Notes under the pieces: model-generated | What the model was told of the DNA's origin: nothing | Database searches by the model: none | What the model saw: only the letters and a program-made list of their open reading frames with translations | Virus record (IMG/VR): IMGVR_UViG_3300044628_001308 | Location: 1 to 55,276 of that record | Source: a virus | DNA: 55,276 bases | Reading direction: 5' to 3' (one strand) | Program-made: the position numbers and the translations under genes | Part shown: positions 5,824 through 14,244 of the stretch, piece by piece | Position numbering within the stretch: position 1 is the first letter of the stretch | Layout: the number at the start of each line of letters is the position of its first letter

Positions 5824-8189
5824 ACTTTTGATATATTATTTTCTTTTTTGATTTTAACGATAGTATCCGACCATTGACTAATCATTGGGTTATGACTAAT
5901 AAGGAACACTTTATCAAAATATTCTTTAATTTTTTGGAAGAACTCAGATACCATTTCTAGGTTATCATTACTGATTTTTCCAAATACCTCATCAAAAACT
6001 ACAATATTTGGTTTTGGCAAAGTACATACCTTACTAAGTACCGATCGTAATGCTAATGATGCGATTGTTCTTTCATATCCTGATCCTGAAACCATTAATT
6101 TTTCAATACCAGTACTATTATCAATCATTAAGAATTCAACATCATTTTTGTCATTTATATTAATTAATAATTTAAAGTAACAACTATCTTCCATCAATCT
6201 TTGTAACTCAGAGTTAATCAAAGGCATCATTGTTTTCATAATGATTTTTGATAATCCATTCTTACCAAAGGCTTCCATATAGATTTTGTATATTCTTTCC
6301 TTCGCCTCTTCCTCTTTGATCTTAACAATTAACTTTTCATTGTTTTCAATCTTTTCATTACAAGTTTTGATTTGGTATTCATTGTTTGTAATGTTTGTGT
6401 TTTTTTGTCGTTTAAGATGATCAAGTTCATCCAACCTTAAGTCAGCCTTAATCAACATTGAATCAATCTGTGTGTTCTCTTTAATCTTATCCTGAACATC
6501 ACCCCAACGATCCAACTTACCTTTTAAAACTCCAATCTTTAAATCACAACTTTCAATACTCAATTCGTATTTTTCCTTAATAAGTTTGTTTTTCTCATAC
6601 TCATCAAAGTCTTTCTTTAACTGAACGAAAGCTTGTTCTTTGCCTGTTAAAACCTGCATTAACCCAACTTTTTGGTCTTTATGCATGATATAACCATCAA
6701 GTTCTCCAATCTTTTGTTGGGTTATTGATGCGTTCATTAACTCAATTCCACAATGTTCACATTTAATACCATCACTCACAGAACTCTTCAATTTCTCAAT
6801 TTCTCTGATCTGTGTTTCAAGTTCAATTTTAGATTTGAACACGTCATTGTATTCCTCTTTAATTTTATCGTGATCATCCTCATGATAAAATTCCTTTGGT
6901 TCAACAACATTAAGTTCATCTAACTTTTGTTTGAACGTTGTTTTCTCTCTATCAAAACCATCAATTTCTTCTTGAGTCTTAACCGGGTTCATCAAACTGA
7001 TTTCCTTATCAATGTCTCCGTGTTTCTTCTTCAACATATCATCACGATACTCTTTTCCCTTAACGATTTTATCATCAATATCTTTAAGTTCCAATTTAAT
7101 CAAATCAATTTGATCATTTAATTCACCGATTTTTGTTGTTAAAGATTCGTTATCACCTTTTAATTCTTCCGAATTATAAATGTTAGACATCTTTGATTTA
7201 TTAAATTCAGAATAAATCTCTTTACCAACTTCCTCTTTCCGTTTTAAAAACTCAAGTCCCATAAATCTTGACAACACCTGTCCTCTTGCGGTTGGTTTTG
7301 ACTCCAATAACTCCTCAAGATTCGTTGCAGTTGTAAGTATGGTCATTAAGAAATCTTCCTTGGTCCCAATGGAATTTTTAATGAACGCTTCAGTTTCCCT
7401 TCTTTGTTCCCCCGTGAAATTCAGTAAACTACCATCGGCCATTTTTTTAAAGAAGTCCAATTCTGTTTTCACATTCCATTCTCCTTTTTTAGAAAGTTTT
7501 CTTTCAATCTTTCTAAGGATAATATAATCTTCACCATCAATTGTTACCTCACCTTTAACAACTACCGAGTCTTTATCGGTAAATCGGTTAAAGATTTCTT
7601 CAGCCTTTGTAGTCTTTGTTGTCTCATTAAAGAATAAGAACAACAACAAATCAACAGAAAGAACGGTCTTCCCACCAAAGTTAGGTGGATCTGATTCAAC
7701 AACGACAACCCCGTTGCATTTATCAAAATCCATTCTTTGATTCTCACCATATGATAAGAAGTTTGAAAACTCAATGTTTCTGATATACCACTTTTTGAAT
7801 TGTGTTGTTTCAGTTTCATCCTCTTTCATTCGGTTCTCAACCATTCTGTTAATACCTAAGATATCTTCAGTATAGTTAGTATACCCTTTAGACTCTAAAA
7901 ATTTCTTTAATAGATCAAGTTGATAATTAACATCAGTTACATTAACAGACACATCAATACTTTGCATTGTGTCTGACTCAACGTTCTTAGCCTTTGTTAA
8001 CACATTCACATTGGTAGTGTTATACTTCTTTTGGAAATAATGTTTAACACTCTTAATCTTATCTTGTGTGAAATTTTCTTGTAGGTCTTCCCATACAACT
8101 TGTATTGTAGGATTTTCGTACTTTGAAAAGTCTAAATCTTTTATCATTATATTGTAATTAAATAATCTTGGTGGGTTGAACAAGTCCAT
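5817..8189 (-). CDS. 46: gp46-like recombination endonuclease subunit (Rad50/SbcC ATPase)
   Basis: A 790-residue SMC-like ATPase. After about 125 N-terminal residues comes the ABC head with IEFSNFLSYGENQRMDF and a Walker A variant around NFGGKTVLS (about residue 171). Long coiled coils flank a zinc hook, KCEHCG near residue 477. The ABC signature VSGSGYERTIASLALR lies near 700, and Walker B NIVVFDEVFGK near 733, followed by the LISHNPMIS switch. With gp47 it should process DNA double-strand ends for recombination-dependent replication and host DNA breakdown. The N-terminal extension ahead of the head is longer than in T4 gp46, and a second ATG at 8147 (MIKDLDF) is a possible alternative start. 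The upstream small gene ends 4 bases before it. Confidence 0.92.
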   Translation of the reverse strand: MDLFNPPRLFNYNIMIKDLDFSKYENPTIQVVWEDLQENFTQDKIKSVKHYFQKKYNTTNVNVLTKAKNVESDTMQSIDVSVNVTDVNYQLDLLKKFLESKGYTNYTEDILGINRMVENRMKEDETETTQFKKWYIRNIEFSNFLSYGENQRMDFDKCNGVVVVESDPPNFGGKTVLSVDLLLFLFFNETTKTTKAEEIFNRFTDKDSVVVKGEVTIDGEDYIILRKIERKLSKKGEWNVKTELDFFKKMADGSLLNFTGEQRRETEAFIKNSIGTKEDFLMTILTTATNLEELLESKPTARGQVLSRFMGLEFLKRKEEVGKEIYSEFNKSKMSNIYNSEELKGDNESLTTKIGELNDQIDLIKLELKDIDDKIVKGKEYRDDMLKKKHGDIDKEISLMNPVKTQEEIDGFDREKTTFKQKLDELNVVEPKEFYHEDDHDKIKEEYNDVFKSKIELETQIREIEKLKSSVSDGIKCEHCGIELMNASITQQKIGELDGYIMHKDQKVGLMQVLTGKEQAFVQLKKDFDEYEKNKLIKEKYELSIESCDLKIGVLKGKLDRWGDVQDKIKENTQIDSMLIKADLRLDELDHLKRQKNTNITNNEYQIKTCNEKIENNEKLIVKIKEEEAKERIYKIYMEAFGKNGLSKIIMKTMMPLINSELQRLMEDSCYFKLLININDKNDVEFLMIDNSTGIEKLMVSGSGYERTIASLALRSVLSKVCTLPKPNIVVFDEVFGKISNDNLEMVSEFFQKIKEYFDKVFLISHNPMISQWSDTIVKIKKENNISKVL

Positions 8190-8192
8190 TCA

Positions 8193-8519
8193 TTATTTTT
8201 GTTCTTCTTCTGTTGTGTCAACATCTAAAGGTACATCTATCTCTTCAATGTTAAATGGTAATTCTTCTTCATTACCCATAATTAATTCAGGGTGTTTTCC
8301 TTTAAAATCAACAATTGAATCTAAATGATCTTTATCAAAAACTTCAAATGGTACTGTACTACCAGATAAATCCACATTTAAACCTTCATTGTTTTTTAAT
8401 TTTTGAATTTGTTCTTCCATTAATTTATCAAACGCTTTTTGCATTCCTGATTTTTCTTGGTTTATACGTTTGTTTCTTTTTGCGACTTTGGCTCTGTGTT
8501 CTTTGTCTTTTTTTCCCAT
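8193..8519 (-). CDS. Hypothetical charged protein
   Basis: A 108-residue protein with a strongly basic N-terminus (KKDKEHRAKVAKRNKRINQEK) and an acidic C-terminus ending in DTTEEEQK. No domain is recognised. The composition suggests a flexible nucleic-acid- or protein-binding adaptor. It lies between the membrane-protein gene and gp46, four bases ahead of gp46, so the two are probably expressed together. Confidence 0.6.
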   Translation of the reverse strand: MGKKDKEHRAKVAKRNKRINQEKSGMQKAFDKLMEEQIQKLKNNEGLNVDLSGSTVPFEVFDKDHLDSIVDFKGKHPELIMGNEEELPFNIEEIDVPLDVDTTEEEQK

Positions 8520-8534
8520 TTTATATATTTGTTT

Positions 8535-8888
8535 TTATTTATTACTTGGTCTATTTTCTTCAAACCATTCAATTATACTATTGATTGCCCATACCGATCC
8601 TGCGGACAACATTCCATCAAAAAATACGGATAAAAACTTATTAAGTCCAATAAATTCATGAGCCGGTGAAAAATAAAATAATGATAAGACAAATCCAACC
8701 CAAGTACCTGTACATAAAATACAAGATATCAAATCTGATATGAATTTAAATGTAGGTCTAGTTAAAAAATAACCTTTATCTCCACCTGCAATTTTAATTT
8801 TATCTCTTAATCCATTGAAAATGGATCCATACACTAAGATCGTCGTCATTCCATATGCCGCGATCATAAACATTACTAATTGTATCAT
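8535..8888 (-). CDS. Small membrane protein, DUF1360-like
   Basis: A 117-residue protein with three hydrophobic segments (about residues 1-27, 45-68 and 78-100). The motif ISCILCTGTWVGFVLS in the second segment resembles the CxxCxxxWVG signature I associate with DUF1360 phage/bacterial membrane proteins, but this is from memory. Its start overlaps the stop of the coiled-coil gene by ATGA, indicating translational coupling. Function is unknown; it is too polytopic for a classical spanin, and a holin-like role is possible but not supported by position. Confidence 0.65.
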   Translation of the reverse strand: MIQLVMFMIAAYGMTTILVYGSIFNGLRDKIKIAGGDKGYFLTRPTFKFISDLISCILCTGTWVGFVLSLFYFSPAHEFIGLNKFLSVFFDGMLSAGSVWAINSIIEWFEENRPSNK

Positions 8889-9667
8889 ATTCTACTATTT
8901 AAATTGGAACCTTTCATATAAATGGCGTTTTGTAAATTTGCCGTTTTTTGTAGTTCCTGGTTTATTTTTTCTAATTCATTTATTTTATCGTTCTTCAATG
9001 ATAAGTCATTTCTTAAATTCTGTAAAGTATCTTGTAACATATTTAACTTATTATTTGTTACAGGAATGTCTAAATTACGTCTAAGTTCGTCTAATTCTTC
9101 ATCCTTCTTAGACATTTTATTTTGGAAAATATTTTCCATTTCTGTCGTTTTAGTGGAAAATTCTTCTCTAATTCTACCGATTTCGGTAGTTTTAGTGGAA
9201 ATTTCTTGTTCCAACTCGGCAATTTTTCCGCCAAGTTCGTTTATTTGAATATCATTAGTGGTATAAATTATTTTCTCAACCACCCTATCTACAGGAACCT
9301 CTTTAACCACTTCAACAATTTCAAGTGGTCTATTCTCCAACTGTTGTATTTTTAACAACAGTTCATTTATTTTAGTATCATCAGTTACATTAACAATTCG
9401 TTCAACTATCTTCTCAACTGGTACTTCCACCCGTATTTCTCGGATTACCTCAATTTCCACCCGTTTTTCTCCAATCCCACCCGTTTTTAAGTGTTTTTCA
9501 CCTTCATTAAGTGTTTCTCCCAAAAGACCAAACTTCTTAATGTCAAAACCTTGTTTGAAACAAAGGTAGATGAAATCTTCCTTATCCTCAATATTATTGA
9601 GTTCACAAAAACTCTCAACGCTGCTGAGAGTTTCTTTATTAAATATTTTGGAGTCTTTCTGTTCCAT
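8885..9667 (-). CDS. Long coiled-coil protein with Glu/Val repeat
   Basis: About 260 residues from the ATG at 9667; an upstream in-frame TTG at 9682 is less likely. The first 60 residues look globular. The rest is almost wholly coiled coil, with two copies of a block built as E-V-KEVPV-(D/E)-(K/R)-(I/V)VE-K-I followed by TDD/TND-I-INEL. The block resembles the tail repeat of the membrane protein at 627-1826. No catalytic motif is visible. It overlaps the end of gp47 by 29 bases and the start of the membrane-protein gene by 4, so the three form a translation-coupled group. A scaffold or tether role is a guess. Confidence 0.65.
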   Translation of the reverse strand: MEQKDSKIFNKETLSSVESFCELNNIEDKEDFIYLCFKQGFDIKKFGLLGETLNEGEKHLKTGGIGEKRVEIEVIREIRVEVPVEKIVERIVNVTDDTKINELLLKIQQLENRPLEIVEVVKEVPVDRVVEKIIYTTNDIQINELGGKIAELEQEISTKTTEIGRIREEFSTKTTEMENIFQNKMSKKDEELDELRRNLDIPVTNNKLNMLQDTLQNLRNDLSLKNDKINELEKINQELQKTANLQNAIYMKGSNLNSRI

Positions 9668-10418
9668 TCTCAATATCTTCAAATGATTTAATGGAGAACT
9701 TCAAAAATGGTTTTGGATTAGGTAAATCAGTATAATTATACTCCTTTGTCTCAACATCATATATACCATATCCGTGTCTACCTATACTTTCACCAATGTT
9801 ATTTTGAATGGTTGATCCAATCATATAACCTTTACCTCCTTTAATTTGGAACTCAGCTCGTTTATGAATGTCACCACATAAAACGGTTTCCAACCCATCA
9901 AACTTTTCAATATCATACGCCTCTTCACCAAACTCAAATCCAAGATCTGTTTTTAAACCTGAAATAGGTCCGTGAAATAACCCAATTTTTTTTCCATTAC
10001 CTTCAATAATGTCAGGGGGAATATTTCCTTGATATTGTGAATACACGCACCAACTAATGTTCTCATCCTCATACACACCTCTATCTCTGTAGTATACAAT
10101 ATTATGATTATTTAAAGAGTTAATGATAGGTGTAAGTGCGTCCAATCTTTCGGTATTATTTACCAAAAAGTCGTGGTTACCTGGTATAATAATTGTTTTA
10201 GCAATTGATGAACATTCAGTTAAAATCCAAGCAACAAATTCAATAAGTTCAGGTGTCATTTGGTTTTTAGAATGAACTAAATCACCCGTAAATATAATAC
10301 GGTCAGGAGACAATTCTTTCCATTGTTCAATTGCCGTTTCCAATATTGATCGGTATAAGTCGTGATCTTTATATAATCTGATATGTAAATCAGAAAAGTG
10401 TACTAAAGTTTTAATCAT
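9639..10418 (-). CDS. 47: gp47-like recombination endonuclease subunit (Mre11/SbcD phosphoesterase)
   Basis: A 259-residue calcineurin-like metallophosphoesterase. Metal-binding motifs appear in order: SDLH (D10, H12), TGDLVHSKNQ (D46), PGNHD (N81, H82, D83), then LFHGP and CGDIHKRAEF near residues 181-190. The last motif has GDIH where the family normally has GHxH; T4-type gp47 proteins tolerate this. It is the nuclease partner of gp46, here separated from it by three small genes, whereas in T4 the two are closer. It overlaps the 71-residue gene upstream by 8 bases. Confidence 0.9.
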   Translation of the reverse strand: MIKTLVHFSDLHIRLYKDHDLYRSILETAIEQWKELSPDRIIFTGDLVHSKNQMTPELIEFVAWILTECSSIAKTIIIPGNHDFLVNNTERLDALTPIINSLNNHNIVYYRDRGVYEDENISWCVYSQYQGNIPPDIIEGNGKKIGLFHGPISGLKTDLGFEFGEEAYDIEKFDGLETVLCGDIHKRAEFQIKGGKGYMIGSTIQNNIGESIGRHGYGIYDVETKEYNYTDLPNPKPFLKFSIKSFEDIENGTERLQNI

Positions 10419-10626
10419 TTTTACTTCTATTAAATGGTTCTTTTTTAAAGAGGTATCCTGAGATATCCAAATATCTCAATATCTCTAAATCACCCTCAAT
10501 TATTGTGTGAGGTATGAAAGATTTTCCTCTATTATTTTTCCTATTACCATCAATTTTAATCATTCCTATTTTGTATCCAAAACGGTTAGCTAACCATTTA
10601 ATGAATAATGCGGGGTATCTTTTCAT
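10411..10626 (-). CDS. Hypothetical small basic protein
   Basis: A 71-residue basic protein rich in Arg, Lys and aromatic residues (FIKWLANRFGYKIGMIKIDGNRKNNRGK). No known domain is recognised and there is no signal peptide. It overlaps gp47 by 8 bases. Its size and charge suggest a nucleic-acid-binding accessory protein, but that is not shown. Confidence 0.55.
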   Translation of the reverse strand: MKRYPALFIKWLANRFGYKIGMIKIDGNRKNNRGKSFIPHTIIEGDLEILRYLDISGYLFKKEPFNRSKND

Positions 10627-10633
10627 ATTTTAA

Positions 10634-11008
10634 TTATTTTATTGTTTTAACTGCTCTAGCATTAATATGTCCTTCTTTTAATGTTATCGCAATAGACCTG
10701 TGTGTAAACACCTCCATCCAAACATAATTAGAATTATACTCTGTAGAACTCCAATAATTAGTGTTAACAAAATTACCTATAAGATCCTTATTGTTATACA
10801 TTTCGTCTAATTCCTCTTTAGTTGGTAATCTCCAATCTTTACCCAATTCGTTACACTCTCTTTTAGCATTATACCATGTTACCTCTGTGGGTAAATCAAA
10901 TTGTGCAATTTCTATATTATTAAGTTTATATGTTGTTCCTATTATCTGAGATACAGATGTGAATGTAATAAAAAACAGAAGGATGGCTAATATTATACTT
11001 GATTTCAT
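10634..11008 (-). CDS. Secreted DUF1566 / Lcl-domain-like protein
   Basis: A 124-residue protein with a clear signal peptide (about residues 1-21, ending near TSVS). The mature part follows the DUF1566/Lcl C-terminal pattern: TWYNAKRECNELGKDWRLPT, then EELDEMY, YWSSTEY, and a terminal INARAVK. That domain is common in exported Bacteroidota proteins, which suggests acquisition from a host. A phage protein sent to the periplasm or cell surface during infection could alter the envelope or exclude other phages. It sits in a run of small accessory genes with ordinary spacing. Confidence 0.75.
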   Translation of the reverse strand: MKSSIILAILLFFITFTSVSQIIGTTYKLNNIEIAQFDLPTEVTWYNAKRECNELGKDWRLPTKEELDEMYNNKDLIGNFVNTNYWSSTEYNSNYVWMEVFTHRSIAITLKEGHINARAVKTIK

Positions 11009-11035
11009 AGGTTTTAATTTTTAATACTTTATTTG

Positions 11036-11371
11036 TTATTCAATACCGTCTTCTAACTCTTTCTCTGCAAGAACACTACCTAAAAATTGGTTTTCATTTT
11101 CTAAGAAAATTATATATTCTTTCAACGCTTTATTTTTATCCCTTTGGGATTGTATTTTTTTTAATTGTTTTCCTATTTCAACCTTGATGGAATCTTCAGG
11201 TAATGATAACCATAGAGTATCTACATGAGGATTTTTTTTAAGACTGTCAATTATTTTTTCTTTATCTTTTATTACTCCACTGAATTTGGTATTCGCTCTA
11301 TTATTAATAATGGGCGCAAATATACCAATAAGAATTGATGTACTAACAATGATGGTTAATAAGTTTTTCAT
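11036..11371 (-). CDS. Membrane-anchored coiled-coil protein, spanin-like in layout
   Basis: A 111-residue protein with an N-terminal hydrophobic segment (about residues 4-22, no obvious cleavage site) followed by a charged, largely helical periplasmic part (KQLKKIQSQRDKNKALKEYI). This topology is that of an inner-membrane spanin (Rz), but no overlapping lipoprotein partner is visible and the gene is far from the amidase. The neighbouring secreted DUF1566 protein lies 27 bases downstream. Function remains open. Confidence 0.55.
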   Translation of the reverse strand: MKNLLTIIVSTSILIGIFAPIINNRANTKFSGVIKDKEKIIDSLKKNPHVDTLWLSLPEDSIKVEIGKQLKKIQSQRDKNKALKEYIIFLENENQFLGSVLAEKELEDGIE

Positions 11372-11384
11372 AGTTTTAATTTAT

Positions 11385-11717
11385 TTATGTTATTGTTTTT
11401 TCAACATAAGTTGATGTCTCACCTTCAGTGAATCCTTTTTCAATTAATAATGGTAATGAACCTGGTTTACACCAAGCATATACAGTAAATCCACTATAAC
11501 GGGTTTTAACATATTCCCATCTAGTATCCCACAACATTCTAAAAACACCTTTTAGTCTATGTTCTTCGTGCACCCAAGCATCTAAAAATTTTATTTTATT
11601 ACTTTCTTCTCGTTCCATATATATGTGACCTATAATTTCACCATTTAACATGGCAATCCATGTTTCAAGTTGTTGTGCGTTACTCTTAAGGTGTATAACT
11701 TTAATATCTTCAATCAT
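11385..11717 (-). CDS. GNAT-family N-acetyltransferase
   Basis: A compact 110-residue protein with GNAT topology: a strand MLNGEIIGHIYM, a central strand FLDAWVHEEHRLKGVFRML leading into the acetyl-CoA-binding helix, then TVYAWCKPGSLPLLIEKGF, the typical C-terminal strand and helix of the family. The pyrophosphate loop normally Q/RxxGxG/A is shortened to EEHRLKGVF. The substrate is unknown. It is three bases from the 71-residue gene upstream, in a row of small accessory genes. Confidence 0.7.
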   Translation of the reverse strand: MIEDIKVIHLKSNAQQLETWIAMLNGEIIGHIYMEREESNKIKFLDAWVHEEHRLKGVFRMLWDTRWEYVKTRYSGFTVYAWCKPGSLPLLIEKGFTEGETSTYVEKTIT

Positions 11718-11719
11718 AA

Positions 11720-11935
11720 TTACATTACTATTTTTGGTGGATATCCCAAATCATCTTCTGATTTAAATGGATTTACTGGAATAGGTATATTTTGAAAAGG
11801 TAACATATTACTTTTAAATTCATTATCTTTTACTTGACCCATTTTTTCTACAATAGGAGTAATTTCTATGTGTTTATTTTCAAGTTTACCATACAAGTAA
11901 CCTTCTAACCAAATGTAAAATTCTTTATGTGTCAT
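11720..11935 (-). CDS. Hypothetical small protein (EFYxWLEGYL motif)
   Basis: A 71-residue protein opening with HKEFYIWLEGYLYGKLENK, a motif I associate with small conserved proteins in many phages, without a known function. The start overlaps the stop of the 43-residue gene upstream as ATGA. The rest is low in secondary structure. Confidence 0.6.
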   Translation of the reverse strand: MTHKEFYIWLEGYLYGKLENKHIEITPIVEKMGQVKDNEFKSNMLPFQNIPIPVNPFKSEDDLGYPPKIVM

Positions 11936-12063
11936 GCTAATTCTCTATTATAAAGGTTTACTAAAATAATTCTTGCAAACCTAAATTCTTTAACTCTATT
12001 TAAGTTTAGACCATACGCCAATGCCACACTTTTAAGGTGCGGATAAGCTTCATTTAATGTCAT
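11932..12063 (-). CDS. Small hypothetical protein, 43 residues
   Basis: The minus-strand frame from ATG at 12063 to TGA at 11934-11932 encodes MTLNEAYPHLKSVALAYGLN and a further 23 residues. It fills an otherwise empty 142-bp gap and its stop overlaps the next start as ATGA, the junction type seen elsewhere in this operon. Codon use is like its neighbours. It looks like a short helical protein; function is unknown. Confidence 0.6.
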   Translation of the reverse strand: MTLNEAYPHLKSVALAYGLNLNRVKEFRFARIILVNLYNRELA

Positions 12064-12077
12064 TTTACCGATTTCCA

Positions 12078-12296
12078 CTATTCAAAAATTAAGAATTCTT
12101 CATTTACGAATCCACAACTATTACACATATAAGTTGGAAAAGGTACGATTGTATCTTCCGGACTTCCTGTTAACAATTTAGGCACTTTCTTCAACATAGT
12201 TACTTCTTTGAAGAATCTTGAACCACACTCCTCGCAAACGATAGTTGGTTGTTCTCTAAGATTAATCTTAGGTCTTATGATGTTATCATCACTCAT
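12078..12296 (-). CDS. Small zinc-ribbon protein
   Basis: A 72-residue protein with two CxxC pairs, CEEC (about residues 19-22) and CNSC (about 59-62), which should bind one zinc ion in a ribbon fold. It resembles small zinc-ribbon proteins found in many phages, but no function is known. It follows a possible promoter and leader at 12293-12417. Confidence 0.65.
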   Translation of the reverse strand: MSDDNIIRPKINLREQPTIVCEECGSRFFKEVTMLKKVPKLLTGSPEDTIVPFPTYMCNSCGFVNEEFLIFE

Positions 12297-12382
12297 TTTA
12301 TTATATATTTAACGTTTATTTTAATTTTTTCAGTGTCCCAACTAGTGTTGGTGTACCAAATTGGTGTAATTGTCATTTCCAT
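12293..12382 (-). CDS. Possible 29-residue leader peptide
   Basis: A minus-strand frame starts at ATG 12382 (MEMTITPIWYTNTSWDTEKI and nine more residues) and its TGA overlaps the start of the zinc-ribbon gene as ATGA. Against it, the promoter at 12386-12417 would start RNA at or just past this ATG; the second ATG at 12376 could still serve. It may be a leader peptide or merely untranslated leader. Confidence 0.3.
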   Translation of the reverse strand: MEMTITPIWYTNTSWDTEKIKINVKYIIK

Positions 12383-12385
12383 ACT

Positions 12386-12417
12386 ATAATATAGTTTAAT
12401 TTATTTATTTTGTCAAA
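12386..12417 (-). promoter_or_regulatory. Candidate promoter for the small-gene operon
   Basis: On the minus strand TTTG (12417-12414), 20 bp, TATATTAT (12393-12386) fits the Bacteroidota pattern with two changes. The same stretch also reads TTGACA-N17-TATATT, the generic sigma-70 pattern. It overlaps the 3' end of the nuclease gene. Confidence 0.4.
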
Positions 12418-13259
12418 TACTTTTTCATATCCATTTCAAGAATTGTCTTAATAGTTTTTTTTGCAACTCTATGTTCAACAAATTCTCTTTCTTCCGTTAA
12501 TAACACAACAATACAACCCATCAGTTTGATATTCGCATATTTAGTACCTTCCAACATCTTTAATAATAACTTACCATAAAAAGGTAATTGTGTGTTGTAG
12601 TGACCAAGAGCATTATCAGGTAAATCTTCAAATGGTTTCTTCATTGGTTTTGTAAACTTATTCTTTTCAAAGTTTTTAGGTTTGTTTGTTTTCCAATCCG
12701 TAATCAAAATACCAAGATCACCATTTGTACCAATAATTAACCATACCTTATCGGGTTGTCCTGTATATCCCAATTCAGGGTGACCCAAAACCATCTCCGT
12801 ATCAAGTAAGATACAATTACGTTCTTTAAGTAAATCAATGTATTGTTTACCAGCAACAACCATAGTATCACCTTTTACAATCTGTTCGGCATCACATTCA
12901 TAAATTGGTTGTCTCACTTCTTTACCAATACCAAATTCTTCTAATGTATGTTTCTCTAATAAGAAGTGAACACGAGAACCCATGTTTGTGGAATATATTC
13001 CAGCAGCAGCCCATTCCTCCAACAATCGTTGTTGTTCATAAGGATCACCATTCGCCTTTCTAAATGAAATTCCTTCAGAATCAAATTCAGTATAGAAATA
13101 TTTCATCAATTTAGAAACAGAAGGAAAATCATCTCTTAATTTACCAGTTATATCTAACATAGTATATTTATGAGCGTCCTCCTCAAATGTTAATTGAAAC
13201 TCTTTTTGTTTTTCTGATATGATTTCTCTGATCTCTTCAGATATTTTTTTTAAATCCAT
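12405..13259 (-). CDS. RecB-like PD-(D/E)XK nuclease
   Basis: A 284-residue protein with a RecB-family nuclease core. GSRVHFLLEKHTLEEF gives the N-terminal helix with a conserved His and Glu. GQPDKVWLI (Asp near residue 170) and ILITDWKTNK (DWK near 187) form the metal-binding D...DxK site. C-terminal strands follow, including QLPFYGKLLL, the QxxxY helix of the family. Such nucleases act on DNA ends in recombination or on Okazaki intermediates. The gene lies directly after primase (1-base TAATG overlap), so a replication or repair role is likely. Confidence 0.8.
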   Translation of the reverse strand: MDLKKISEEIREIISEKQKEFQLTFEEDAHKYTMLDITGKLRDDFPSVSKLMKYFYTEFDSEGISFRKANGDPYEQQRLLEEWAAAGIYSTNMGSRVHFLLEKHTLEEFGIGKEVRQPIYECDAEQIVKGDTMVVAGKQYIDLLKERNCILLDTEMVLGHPELGYTGQPDKVWLIIGTNGDLGILITDWKTNKPKNFEKNKFTKPMKKPFEDLPDNALGHYNTQLPFYGKLLLKMLEGTKYANIKLMGCIVVLLTEEREFVEHRVAKKTIKTILEMDMKKYLTK

Positions 13260-14158
13260 TAATCTTTTAATTTTACGAAGTATTCGTTTATATTTCCTCT
13301 TAAATCACATACATCTTGGTCCATAGGTAAATGAACAATCTTAATTCGTTCATATAATTCACCCCCATTAAGTTCACGATATAATTTAATTGCGTTATCC
13401 CAAGCATCACCGTCAAGAGCAATAATAATGTCTCCCTTAGATTTCATATATATTTTTTCAAATAGAATTTCCGACATATGTTTACCTAACATTGGAATTG
13501 AATTATCCAAGAAGAATCCGTCAAATACACCTTCAACCAAATAGATGTCTTTATCCCAATCAATCAATCTTTCATTGAAGATTATTATATCTTTCTCTGC
13601 CTCAGGGTTTTTATATTTAAATTTACTTTTTGTGTCCCAACTACGAGCAACATAATAATTTAACTCTCCGTTACCATCGTATGATGGGACGATAATGCGA
13701 CCTGTATGACTACCACGATCACAAAAGCCAATATTATATTTCTTAATGATTTCATCTGTTATTCCCCTACTTTTTAAATAATTATATGCTTGTCTTCTTA
13801 CTGGGTATACCGGACTTGACTCCGTAAATAACGTGAACCCTTCAGGAAGTGTTAATTTTTTTGTTCGTTTTTGTCTTGGTTGTACCGTCTCAGGTTTTAA
13901 GACATTATATAGTTTCTTTAATTTCTTGTTTCCGTACTTATCAAAAAGTTTTCCCAAAGATCCGTGAGTACCATCCACATCACCACAAGACCAACATTTA
14001 TAAACATTGTTTACGTAATTTATTTCTAAATTATGTTTATTTCTATCATCATCACAGACAGGGCAATTGAAAGATATCTGACCCTTATTGGGGTAGTGCA
14101 GTCCGTGGTCACCCAAAAGGTCCTCCAATAATTCAACAATCGCATCATTTTCTTCCAT
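13259..14158 (-). CDS. DNA primase (zinc-finger plus Toprim)
   Basis: A 299-residue DnaG-type primase. The N-terminal zinc finger is built from CPVC (about residues 31-34) and CWSC (about 55-58). A linker and the catalytic core follow with YYVARSWD. The Toprim domain has DIYLVEGVFDGFFL (catalytic Glu) and IIALDGDAWDNA (DxD). It ends soon after Toprim, as expected for a separate primase working with the helicase encoded at 44001-45389. It corresponds to T4 gp61 in role. A divergent plus-strand gene begins 86 bases upstream. Confidence 0.88.
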   Translation of the reverse strand: MEENDAIVELLEDLLGDHGLHYPNKGQISFNCPVCDDDRNKHNLEINYVNNVYKCWSCGDVDGTHGSLGKLFDKYGNKKLKKLYNVLKPETVQPRQKRTKKLTLPEGFTLFTESSPVYPVRRQAYNYLKSRGITDEIIKKYNIGFCDRGSHTGRIIVPSYDGNGELNYYVARSWDTKSKFKYKNPEAEKDIIIFNERLIDWDKDIYLVEGVFDGFFLDNSIPMLGKHMSEILFEKIYMKSKGDIIIALDGDAWDNAIKLYRELNGGELYERIKIVHLPMDQDVCDLRGNINEYFVKLKD

Positions 14159-14244
14159 CTTTAGTAATATAGGTAAATTAATTCAGTTAATCAACTTCAC
14201 AAGTTTTTCATTCCCACTATATTTATACAATAGAATAAAAATAT

